A DNA stretch of 7,609 bases from JAWVZU01 sp033722075. GTDB lineage: Bacteria; Pseudomonadota; Gammaproteobacteria; Xanthomonadales; SZUA-38. Position numbers and translations under genes: made by a program. Positions 1 to 6,166 of this stretch are shown in pieces; the first letter of the stretch is position 1, and every line of letters starts with the position of its first letter. The DNA is taken from assembly GCA_033722075.1 (NCBI GenBank), contig JAWVZU010000200.1, forward strand, positions 1-7,609. Direction: 5' to 3'. The notes beneath the pieces were generated by a model, which did not search any database, had not been told where the DNA came from, and saw only the letters and a program-made list of their open reading frames with translations.

Positions 1-12
1 CTCGCGAGATCC

Positions 13-37
13 AGCGACATTTCCGCAGGATGTCGCT
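13..37. repeat. Perfect 8-bp inverted repeat at left edge
   Basis: AGCGACAT (13-20) and ATGTCGCT (30-37) are perfectly complementary around a 9-nt spacer. The repeat lies about 115 bp beyond the stop codon of the minus-strand cyclase gene, so it could be a terminator stem for that gene. No T-tract follows on either strand, so it may equally be a protein-binding site or chance. The rest of 1-152 shows no convincing gene. Confidence 0.35.
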
Positions 38-152
38 CCAAACCGGCCGCGGAACAAAGTGTACCTTGGCCCGGCACCCGAAATATGCTCCCAAGCGATT
101 GATCTATAATCAGAAGTTCGGCCCGTGGAGCAAAATCGGTGCAATATTCGGG

Positions 153-3100
153 CTAGCCCAGGTCGTAGGGAAACGCGCACGCCTCCAGCTGCAGCTTGCG
201 CAGCGCCTTTGCTGCGAGATCTTCCAGGGCAAGACCGCTGGGTAGACCGGTGGTCTCGAGGGCGTGGCAGCTCAGCCACAGCTCGTAGGGCATGCCCAGC
301 TCGCGGGCGACCTCGATGGAAGCCACCCAGTGGCGACCGGCGGCCTCGCGCTGGCCATCGCGCCAGGCAGCCAGTCCATTGAAAAAGCACGCCATCGGTC
401 TGCCGATCGGATAGATCTTCGCGAACTGCTTCGCAAAGTCGAGGACCCTGGTTCGCAAACCCTTGAGGCTGGGATGCCCGGCGTGGCGCCGGGAGGCTTC
501 CAGAACGGCAAAGGCGGTTTGCACGGCTGGCGGATAGAGGGTGTTCTGCGACGGTCTCTGCAGCAATGGCGCGCAGGCCGTCAGTTGCTCGAGGGCGATC
601 TCGCTGTCGCCCTCGGCCAGTTCCAGCAGGGCCCGCAAACTGAACAGGTCCAGCTGGTTGGCGGGGGTCATCTTGTCCAGGTACTGGCTTGCCTCCTCGA
701 GCGCATCGCGCATGTCCGCATAGTCCGCCTGACGAAACCGGGTCCGCGCCCGGCCGATCAACCCCCAGGTCAGGGCCTGATGGTCATCGCGCTGGAGGCC
801 CGATTCGTAGAGCGCCCGGTAATTGTCGAGGGCTTCTGAGAGCCGACCCTGCATCATCAGCGTCACCGTCCATGAGGCGGTCAGTTTGGCCCAATGGCGT
901 TCGTCGCCGATGGTCTGGGCGATCTCCAGGCCCTCCAGAAACAGGGTCTCGGCGCGCTCCCACTGGCCCAGACCGGCATAGTAGGTCGCAATGGGCAAGG
1001 TCACCCAGGCCAGCGTCGGGCCATGTCGTTCCTGGCGGGCATAGTCTTCGGCCAGGCGGCAATAGTGAGCGGCCAGCCGATGACTCGGAATCACCCCGAT
1101 GGCCAGCCCCATGTTCGCGTAGTTCCGGATCAGTACGCGCGAAGGCTGACCGGTCGATTCGGCGAGATTGGCCGCGCGCAGGCAGCAATACGCCAGCGGC
1201 AGCTTCTCGCCCCGCCAGTAATGGACTTCCATGCCCAGCTCGTAGCTGGCGGCGGCCTGGATCAGGCGAAAGCGGGCCTGCTCATCCGCATCGCCTTGCC
1301 GGAGCCGACCGCGCAGCGCATGCCACCATTGCCGCAAGGCTTGCCCCAGCACCGCGCCGAGAAGCGCCAGACTGCCCTTGGGCATCGGGCAATCCAGGGC
1401 CTCCCGGGCCCGATCCAGGGTCACCAGCGCATCATCAAAGCGAACGAGGTCGCGCTGTGCCTGGCCGATACAGCGCAGCCAGTAGCCGCGCCGCACCCGA
1501 TCGACCTGTTCGCCCGCGAGCGCGAGCGCCTGGTTGAGAAACTCGATCGCCTCCTTGTTGGCATAGATCGCCAGCGCCTGCTCGGCCGCCTTCTCCAGGT
1601 ACTCGACCGCGCGGTCCGGTTTTCCCGCTGCCTCCCAGTGGTGGGCGAGGAGAGGATAATGGTGTTTAACGTCGGCGTGATGGGCCTCGTACCACTCGGC
1701 GATGCCCTGGTGCAGGGTCTCGCGCTGGCGATGCGGCATCATGCCGTAGCAGACGTCGCGGGTAATGATGTGCTTGAACACGTAGCTGAGCCGGGGCGGC
1801 GGCGACTCCCTGGGGGTCAGTTCGAGGGATTCCAGGACGGCCAGATCAGCCGCGATCTGCTCGGAATTGCGAGCCGGATGGATCCCGCGCAGGAGATCGA
1901 CCGGGAAGACCCGGCCGATGGCGCTGGCGACCTTGGCGGTCATGGACTCGGAGGCGGACAGGCGGTCGATGCGCGAAGTGATGATGCCCTCGATGCTGTC
2001 GGGCAGGTCGACGGTGCTCAGGTCGGCGCCGGCGTCGGTGAGCCTGCATTGTCCGTCCGCGATCTCGAAGACCCCGGCATCCCGCAGTGCATAGCCGATT
2101 TCCTCGCTGAAATAGGGGTGCCCTTCGGCGCGCTCGAGAATCAGCCCGGCCACGCGGTTGGGCAGGCTCTTGATGCCCAGGTTGCTGCACACCAGGGCAA
2201 TGATCTCGGCGGGCAACATCGCCGAGAGCCGCAGCTCGGAGCAGCGCGGCGACCCGGCAATCTGGCTATATTCCAGCAGTGGATCGCTGATGGGCCGGGT
2301 AAACAGCGTTACCAGGAGCGGCTGCAGGTCCTGGATCAGGCGCAGCAGCGTGGCCCAGGAGGCGGAATCCATCCAGTGCGCATCGTCGATCACCACCACG
2401 TGATGCTGGTGGGCCCCGCAGTGCTCGATGGTCCGAACCAGGGCGTTGCGGGTATTGGCGGCCCGCACTTCTCCGTCCATCTGGGCAGTCAACTCGTTCT
2501 CACCGATTCCCAACGGCAGCACGTCGTTGAGCACCGGGGCAAGGTGGGGCAGACCCGCCTCCTCCAGGGCGGACACCGCTCGCCGAGTCAGCTCCGCAGG
2601 ATCGCCTTCTTCGCCGCTGGAAAGTGCGCGCCGGAGGATCCGCTGCCAGACGAAGTAGTTGGTCGCCTTCTCGATCGCATCGGCCGACCCGAAGTGCAGA
2701 TTCACCGGCGCTTTGCCGGCGCTCACGAGGAAATCCTCGGCCAGGACCGACTTGCCCATGCCGGCCTCGGCCTCGACGATCACGATCGAGCTCTCGTCGC
2801 TTTCGAGGAGCGCTTCGAGCCGGTCGGCAAGATGCCCGCGTTCCCTTTCCCGGCCGACCATGAACTGATCGGGCCGAGCGCCCTGGAGCTTCTTGGACAG
2901 GCCGGTCGGTTCGAACACCCGGGTGGGATGGGTCTTGCCCTTCAGCGTGCGCATCTGGCTCGCGCCGAAATCGACCTCCCCGCGGGTTCGCTCCCGGGTC
3001 GCCTCGTCGCAGAGTATCCCGCCGTCCGCCGCCTGCATCAGACGCGCCGCGAGATTCACCGCGTCGCCCATGATCGTGTACTCGCGCCGCTCATTGCTGC

Positions 3101-4208
3101 CGACCGCACCGCAATAGACTCGCCCGGTGCTCACACCGATCGAGGATCGAAGACCCCGCTGGCCGAGCGCGGCCCGGATCGCCAGCGCGATCTTCACGCC
3201 CCGATCCGGGTCGTCTTCGTGGGCCAGCGGCGGCAGACCGGTGGCGGCCAGCAACGAAACCCCCTTGTCATCGACGCTCAGCTTGTTGATGCTCCCCTCG
3301 TAGCGATAGGTACAGCGCTGCAGATCCTCCATGACGGCCTGCGCATCGGCCACATCAGTCCGGTAGTTGAGGTCGGGCAGGTTCACGAACAGGATGGTGA
3401 TGCGTCGCAGCTCCCCGAGATACTCGTCCAGCCCGGCGCCGATGCGGGCGACGATGGCCCCGGGCAGATAGCGTCGCAGCGCATCGGCGTGCACCCCTTC
3501 CATGTGCGGCCTTGGCCAGTTGCGCCGCCGGGCGAGTTCCGCCACGGCCCCGAGGTCGCGAATTTCATCGCTGACCGCACTGCCCTGAGGCGCGGCGTCG
3601 GTGTGGCGCTCCAGCAGCGCCCAGAGCTCGGCGGAAAGCCCCACGCGCCCCGGTTCGATGTGGTCGCTGACGATGCCGACCTGCTCCAGCGGCCGACCGG
3701 AGATGATGAACTCCCAGCGCCCGAGGATCCCCCCGATATGGGCCATGGCGGTTGGCCCCGCACCGATGGCGATCCGCAACGCGAGCGGGAAGCCGTCCGC
3801 CTTGTAGTCCTTCAGCTGGTGCTGAATCTCCAGGCCGCACTGGGAAGCGCGCCAGCAGGCGAAGGCGAGATCCTGCTCCTCGTCCCGGTCACGCCAGATG
3901 GCGATGAGCGCATCGCCGGCGAACTTGAGCACGTCGCCGCCGTGGTCGCGTACGATGGAGATCAGGTGGGTGAAATAGTCATTGAGAATCTGGGTGAGCT
4001 GTTCCGCACCGGCTGCGCCTTTCTCCGCCAGCTGCTCGGTTAGCGGGGTGAACCCCGAGATATCGGCAAACATCACGGCGCAGTGAAACAGCTCCGACGA
4101 TGCGGCCTCGGCGTCTCCCTGACGAGCGACCTTCTCGAGGATGACCTCGGGTAGGTAGCGCGAGTAGATTTCTACCGCTGCCGCTGTGCTGTTGCCTGGC
4201 GCGGACAT
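153..4208 (-). CDS. Soluble adenylyl cyclase-like protein: tandem class III cyclase domains, P-loop NTPase, TPR region
   Basis: This protein of 1351 residues is predicted to make cAMP from ATP in the cytoplasm; no signal peptide or membrane segment is visible. The first cyclase domain (about 40-200) carries both metal-binding aspartates, D49 in FADISGFT and D99 in KFAGDALIAIW. The second (about 268-435) has lost the first metal Asp (N276 in ILFVNL) but keeps K309 in SINK, T378 in REYT, N385 and R389 in VNLAAR, the set expected for adenine recognition and transition-state binding. One composite active site is therefore likely, as in animal sAC (ADCY10) and CyaC-type cyclases. A STAND/AAA_16-like NTPase follows, with Walker A AEAGMGKS (480-487) and Walker B VVVIDDAHW (604-612). 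Helical TPR-like repeats fill about 850-1310. ADCY10 is about 1600 residues, so this is somewhat shorter. The start is well bounded: an in-frame TGA lies at 4230-4232 with no other start codon between. Catalysis is inferred, not shown. Confidence 0.9.
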   Translation of the reverse strand: MSAPGNSTAAAVEIYSRYLPEVILEKVARQGDAEAASSELFHCAVMFADISGFTPLTEQLAEKGAAGAEQLTQILNDYFTHLISIVRDHGGDVLKFAGDALIAIWRDRDEEQDLAFACWRASQCGLEIQHQLKDYKADGFPLALRIAIGAGPTAMAHIGGILGRWEFIISGRPLEQVGIVSDHIEPGRVGLSAELWALLERHTDAAPQGSAVSDEIRDLGAVAELARRRNWPRPHMEGVHADALRRYLPGAIVARIGAGLDEYLGELRRITILFVNLPDLNYRTDVADAQAVMEDLQRCTYRYEGSINKLSVDDKGVSLLAATGLPPLAHEDDPDRGVKIALAIRAALGQRGLRSSIGVSTGRVYCGAVGSNERREYTIMGDAVNLAARLMQAADGGILCDEATRERTRGEVDFGASQMRTLKGKTHPTRVFEPTGLSKKLQGARPDQFMVGRERERGHLADRLEALLESDESSIVIVEAEAGMGKSVLAEDFLVSAGKAPVNLHFGSADAIEKATNYFVWQRILRRALSSGEEGDPAELTRRAVSALEEAGLPHLAPVLNDVLPLGIGENELTAQMDGEVRAANTRNALVRTIEHCGAHQHHVVVIDDAHWMDSASWATLLRLIQDLQPLLVTLFTRPISDPLLEYSQIAGSPRCSELRLSAMLPAEIIALVCSNLGIKSLPNRVAGLILERAEGHPYFSEEIGYALRDAGVFEIADGQCRLTDAGADLSTVDLPDSIEGIITSRIDRLSASESMTAKVASAIGRVFPVDLLRGIHPARNSEQIAADLAVLESLELTPRESPPPRLSYVFKHIITRDVCYGMMPHRQRETLHQGIAEWYEAHHADVKHHYPLLAHHWEAAGKPDRAVEYLEKAAEQALAIYANKEAIEFLNQALALAGEQVDRVRRGYWLRCIGQAQRDLVRFDDALVTLDRAREALDCPMPKGSLALLGAVLGQALRQWWHALRGRLRQGDADEQARFRLIQAAASYELGMEVHYWRGEKLPLAYCCLRAANLAESTGQPSRVLIRNYANMGLAIGVIPSHRLAAHYCRLAEDYARQERHGPTLAWVTLPIATYYAGLGQWERAETLFLEGLEIAQTIGDERHWAKLTASWTVTLMMQGRLSEALDNYRALYESGLQRDDHQALTWGLIGRARTRFRQADYADMRDALEEASQYLDKMTPANQLDLFSLRALLELAEGDSEIALEQLTACAPLLQRPSQNTLYPPAVQTAFAVLEASRRHAGHPSLKGLRTRVLDFAKQFAKIYPIGRPMACFFNGLAAWRDGQREAAGRHWVASIEVARELGMPYELWLSCHALETTGLPSGLALEDLAAKALRKLQLEACAFPYDLG

Positions 4209-4220
4209 GGCGCGGATTAT
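4192..4220 (+). promoter_or_regulatory. Candidate sigma70 promoter for the kinase gene, overlapping the cyclase promoter
   Basis: TTGCCT (4192-4197) and GATTAT (4215-4220) are separated by 17 bp, and each matches the sigma70 consensus at 4 of 6 positions. The -35 lies inside the 5' end of the divergent cyclase gene. The -10 covers nearly the same bases as the cyclase -10 on the other strand. Simultaneous occupation by two polymerases would be impossible, so the two genes may compete. This is a pattern match only. Confidence 0.3.
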
Positions 4221-4221
4221 A
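4216..4221 (-). promoter_or_regulatory. Perfect -10 box (TATAAT) for the cyclase gene, possible leaderless start
   Basis: A consensus TATAAT on the minus strand ends 7 bases before the ATG at 4208. Transcription usually begins 6-8 bases after this box, so the RNA would begin at or within about two bases of the start codon. No Shine-Dalgarno sits at a usable distance; the only purine run, AGGAG, is about 15 bases upstream and would lie outside the transcript. No good -35 box is present at 16-18 bp spacing, so an activator or another sigma factor may be involved. Confidence 0.5.
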
Positions 4222-4231
4222 CGCTCCTGTC

Positions 4232-5161
4232 ATGAACCCAAGGCACGGCGTGACTTCATCCGACCCGTTCAACACCGTCCTCGAGCACCCGGCAATCGGC
4301 CGGGCACTGGCCGCCGAAGACCTGCCGGACGCCTACGAGCGGCTGCTGGAAGCTCGCATCGTTCCGATGGCGCGGGCCCTGGCCGACTGGGTCCGGGCGA
4401 GCCCCGGAGTCCCCCTGCTCGGCATCAATGGCGCCCAGGCCAGCGGCAAATCCACGCTGGCGCTCTTCCTGAGCCTGCTTCTCGATCGAGCGGCGAGTCT
4501 GCGCTGTCCGGTCATTTCCATCGATGACATCTACGCAACCCGCACCGAACGGGTTCAGCTTGCCCAGGACATTCATCCCCTGCTGATGACGAGGGGTGTG
4601 CCCGGCACCCACGACATCGGGCTGGGCGCCAGCGTCATCGAGCAACTCCAGGATGAGACGCGAACATCGGTGGTGCGAATCCCCCGTTTCGACAAATCCG
4701 CCGACGACCGCTGTGCCCCGGGCGATTGGACCCGCTGGGCGGGGCCGGCCCACCTCGTGATCCTCGAGGGCTGGTGCGTGGGCTGCCCACCCCAGGACCC
4801 CGAGGCGCTCGAGGAGCCGGTCAACCAGCTGGAACGTGACGAGGATCCGGGCGGCGAGTGGCGCCACTTCGTGAATCGCCAGCTGCAAGGACCTTACGCA
4901 CGCTTCTTCGACAAGCTTGATCGGCTGATCATGCTGCGAGCGCCCGGTTTCGAATGCGTGTTCGACTGGCGGTTGGAGCAGGAGCGAAAGCTCGAAGCCC
5001 GCCTGGCCCGGGAAGGGCGCCGCGGCGAGCGCTTGTTGAACGAGGAAACGCTGCGCCGGTTTCTGGATCACTACGAGCGACTGACCACCCACATGCTACA
5101 GGTCCTGCCTCCGCGTGCTGACACCCTGGTCGAACTGGACAAGGCGCGCGGCTGGCTCTGA
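4232..5161 (+). CDS. D-glycerate 3-kinase-type P-loop kinase
   Basis: This 309-residue cytoplasmic kinase resembles plant-type glycerate 3-kinase (GLYK), which phosphorylates D-glycerate to 3-phosphoglycerate with ATP in the photorespiratory and glyoxylate routes. The Walker A is GAQASGKST (67-75). Further family signatures are SIDDIY (96-101), RGVPGTHDIG (121-130), PRFDKSADDR (151-160), ILEGWCVG (177-184, with a Walker B-like acidic residue) and FDWRLEQE (244-251). The related uridine kinase, pantothenate kinase and Tda10-like groups share this fold, so the substrate is inferred. The start is uncertain: ATG 4232 has no Shine-Dalgarno, while GTG 4250 is preceded by AAGG at 6-base spacing and would give 303 residues. 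The gene diverges from the cyclase with 23 bp between start codons. It ends 12 bp before the stop of the convergent small secreted-protein gene. Confidence 0.85.
   Translation: MNPRHGVTSSDPFNTVLEHPAIGRALAAEDLPDAYERLLEARIVPMARALADWVRASPGVPLLGINGAQASGKSTLALFLSLLLDRAASLRCPVISIDDIYATRTERVQLAQDIHPLLMTRGVPGTHDIGLGASVIEQLQDETRTSVVRIPRFDKSADDRCAPGDWTRWAGPAHLVILEGWCVGCPPQDPEALEEPVNQLERDEDPGGEWRHFVNRQLQGPYARFFDKLDRLIMLRAPGFECVFDWRLEQERKLEARLAREGRRGERLLNEETLRRFLDHYERLTTHMLQVLPPRADTLVELDKARGWL
4240..4252 (+). promoter_or_regulatory. Possible ribosome binding site with GTG start inside the kinase 5' end
   Basis: AAGG (4240-4243) stands six bases ahead of an in-frame GTG (4250-4252), seventh codon of the longest kinase reading frame. 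The upstream ATG at 4232 has no comparable purine run. If used, this GTG would leave a leader of about 23 bases after the candidate plus-strand promoter. The first recognisable family sequence begins later, so homology at the N-terminus cannot settle the start by eye. Confidence 0.3.
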
Positions 5162-5173
5162 ACGGGCGGGGGA

Positions 5174-5632
5174 CTACCGCGGCGTGAGGGTCACCGGCCG
5201 GTTGCCGGTCTGGTTTCCTCTTTGCGAAGTGCGGTTCGGACGTTGCCAGATCGGACCGGGTGAAGCCGGCCGCAGCTCCATGTTGTCGGGCGATCGCTTC
5301 GCGGCGGGGCGGTTGCGGTGAAAGCCTCGATGCCTGAACGGAGGCGGGGGACCATAGAAGAACACGCGCTGCTGAGGTTCAGATGCCGGCGCCGGATAGT
5401 AATAGCGCTCGATCACGACTTTCTCGTGGGCAGCCTCGTCGGGCAATACCGGCTCCGGAAATTCCGCATCCCAGGCATCGACCGTGGAGAAGGTGCCCGA
5501 TCCGCCGCCGAGTTCCAGTTCCTCGCCTGCGACACAGACGTCGTCACGATCGGTATAGGTGACGATCCCGTCGACCTCGCAGACGCGGACCGAGTGACCG
5601 AAAACCAGGGATAGGAGGAACAGCTTCCACAT
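5174..5632 (-). CDS. Small putative secreted protein with DUF4124-like N-terminal motif
   Basis: This 152-residue protein is unrecognised overall. Residues 1-16 (MWKLFLLSLVFGHSVR) look like a short export signal, so it probably acts in the periplasm or outside. Residues 18-33 run from C18 to C33 around EVDGIVTYTDRD, which resembles the 'DGxVxYTD' core of DUF4124-type small secreted proteins; the two cysteines could form a disulfide. After an acidic stretch (about 36-70) comes VVIERYYYPAP (72-82), then a low-complexity tail (about 95-152) rich in Pro, Arg, Asn and Gln and strongly basic. Such a tail suggests disorder or nucleic-acid or cell-wall contact, which is inference. Upstream of the ATG lies only a weak purine run (AGGATAGAG). 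The gene converges with the kinase; a repeat-rich intergenic region lies behind its start. The start choice rests on the signal peptide. Confidence 0.6.
   Translation of the reverse strand: MWKLFLLSLVFGHSVRVCEVDGIVTYTDRDDVCVAGEELELGGGSGTFSTVDAWDAEFPEPVLPDEAAHEKVVIERYYYPAPASEPQQRVFFYGPPPPFRHRGFHRNRPAAKRSPDNMELRPASPGPIWQRPNRTSQRGNQTGNRPVTLTPR
5193..5223 (+). terminator. Candidate Rho-independent terminator for the kinase gene
   Basis: ACCGGC (5193-5198) and GCCGGT (5204-5209) form a 6-bp GC-rich stem with a 5-base loop. It is followed on the plus strand by a T-rich stretch, GGTTTCCTCTTT (5212-5223). It lies 32 bp past the kinase stop and inside the 3' coding end of the convergent minus-strand gene. 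The T-tract is interrupted by C residues, so efficiency is uncertain. Confidence 0.4.
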
Positions 5633-5661
5633 GACTCTATCCTACCATCCCGAAAACCAGG
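5598..5661. repeat. 12-nt direct repeat spanning the start of the small secreted-protein gene
   Basis: CCGAAAACCAGG occurs at 5598-5609, inside the first codons of the 152-residue gene, and again at 5650-5661, 18 bp beyond its start. The second copy overlaps the left arm of the inverted-repeat element at 5645-5733. The two copies flank the start codon and weak ribosome binding site, so they could be paired operator sites or remnants of an insertion. Confidence 0.45.
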
Positions 5662-5733
5662 CGGACCGCGAGGCTTCGGAGCTGCCATTGCGGAGCGGTA
5701 ACCAGTTGCCTGTTCCAATGGTTTTCGGGGTGG
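5645..5733. repeat. Short inverted-repeat-bounded element (89 bp)
   Basis: CCATCCCGAAAACCA (5645-5659) is the reverse complement of TGGTTTTCGGGGTGG (5719-5733) except at one position, which is a T-G wobble in the stem. The innermost 11 bp are perfect. The 59 bp between them code for nothing obvious. No flanking target-site duplication is evident. It could be a small MITE-like element, a REP-type unit, or a long hairpin in the leader of the neighbouring minus-strand gene. Confidence 0.5.
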
Positions 5734-5767
5734 ATTTCGAATGAACGATCCGGAGCGGCGCTGTAAC

Positions 5768-5808
5768 CTGGATCCCCGGGTCGGCGTCCTACCGCCCGAG
5801 GATGACGG
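5768..5808. repeat. REP-like palindromic sequence
   Basis: The stretch beginning CTGGATCCCCGGGTCGG and ending CCGCCCGAGGATGACGG forms an imperfect hairpin. Its ends (CTGGAT...GATGACGG) are the type seen in dispersed 'CTGGATnCCCGGGTC...ATGACGG' intergenic palindromes of many proteobacteria. Only one copy is visible here, so genome-wide repetition is inferred from resemblance. Confidence 0.35.
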
Positions 5809-5840
5809 AGAGAGCGGAATCACTTCGGCCCTCTCCAAAC

Positions 5841-5869
5841 AAAAAAGCCCCCGCAAGATTGCGAGGGGC
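5841..5869 (-). terminator. Rho-independent terminator, distal copy in the tRNA cluster
   Basis: On the minus strand, GCCCC-T-CGCAA pairs with TTGCGGGGGC around a two-base loop, with one bulged T, and is followed by six T residues. It closely matches the terminator at 6002-6027, including the sequence after the T-tract (GTTTGGA). It follows the damaged tRNA-like sequence 5876-5992, so tRNA 3' end and terminator were apparently duplicated together. Confidence 0.85.
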
Positions 5870-5875
5870 CATCAG

Positions 5876-5992
5876 CGGCGCGCCCTGCGGGATTGCTCGT
5901 CCCGTCCATGGGACTCACCCCACTGAGGCTCCCGTTGGTCGCGTTAGCTTGTTCCCGACAAGCTAATCGAACGTCCGAATCGCTACGGTCGC
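5876..5992 (-). pseudogene. tRNA-Arg-like remnant with replaced interior
   Basis: On the minus strand the 5' end GCGACCGTAGC matches the intact tRNA-Arg start GCGCCCGTAGC in 10 of 11 bases. The 3' end AATCCCGCAGGGCGCGCC matches AATCCCTACGGGCGCGCC in 15 of 18. Between the ends, D and anticodon arms are absent, and the total is 117 nt rather than 77. The interior holds a perfect 9-bp inverted repeat, TTAGCTTGT/ACAAGCTAA (5944-5966, plus strand), and a GTCCC/GGGAC stem (5899-5914). The remnant acceptor pairs at only 5 of 7 positions and CCA has become CCG, so it is unlikely to be a working tRNA. A structured small RNA with tRNA-like ends is the alternative. Confidence 0.55.
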
Positions 5993-6001
5993 TATCCAAA
6001 C

Positions 6002-6027
6002 AAAAAAGCCCCCGCGATTGCGAGGGC
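6002..6027 (-). terminator. Rho-independent terminator of tRNA-Arg
   Basis: On the minus strand GCCCTCGC pairs with GCGGGGGC around an AATC loop (8 bp including one T-G pair) and is followed by TTTTTTG. It begins 10 bases after the encoded CCA of the intact tRNA-Arg, the expected place for a tRNA transcription terminator. Confidence 0.9.
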
Positions 6028-6036
6028 CTGTTTGTT

Positions 6037-6113
<77 letters not shown>

Positions 6114-6131
6114 AAAAACTTGCGCTTCCAG

Positions 6132-6137
6132 ATTGTA
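6132..6137 (-). promoter_or_regulatory. Candidate -10 box (TACAAT) for tRNA-Arg
   Basis: TACAAT on the minus strand ends 18 bases before the tRNA 5' end, giving a short leader of about 11 bases that RNase P would remove. No good -35 hexamer is present at 16-18 bp; that space is taken by a GGGGC/GCCCC hairpin (6152-6165). The box suggests the intact tRNA is transcribed independently of the damaged copy upstream. Confidence 0.4.
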
Positions 6138-6166
6138 TTCCCATTCTTAACGGGGCTGACGCCCCG

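Noticed and set aside
105..110. Plus-strand TATAAT near the left edge.
   Set aside because: No acceptable -35 box lies at 16-18 bp, and the only thing downstream would be antisense RNA to the cyclase 3' end. Kept as a weak pattern match only.
30..245. Small plus-strand open frame at the left edge.
   Set aside because: It runs into the 3' end of the cyclase on the opposite strand, lacks a ribosome binding site and has no protein-like features.
894..4043. A 1049-codon open frame on the plus strand, antisense to the cyclase.
   Set aside because: It lies in exact codon register opposite the cyclase, so its stops would require TTA, CTA or TCA codons in the sense gene. These are rare in high-GC DNA, so the open frame is expected. 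It shows no recognisable domain, whereas the sense strand has clear catalytic motifs.
4256..5092. Long minus-strand open frame of 278 codons across the kinase gene.
   Set aside because: The plus-strand kinase has unmistakable P-loop and GLYK-type motifs; the antisense frame has none and reflects codon bias.
5413..5856. Minus-strand open frame of 147 codons overlapping the secreted-protein gene.
   Set aside because: It crosses the REP-like palindrome and the inverted-repeat element and has no signal peptide or domain; the competing frame has a plausible export signal.
5741..5926. Plus-strand open frame of 61 codons.
   Set aside because: It reads through the REP-like palindrome and a terminator hairpin, which explains its composition.
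5841..6027. Two similar hairpins about 160 bp apart considered as a CRISPR-like repeat pair.
   Set aside because: There are only two, both are terminators with T-tracts, and the DNA between them is a tRNA-like remnant rather than a spacer.
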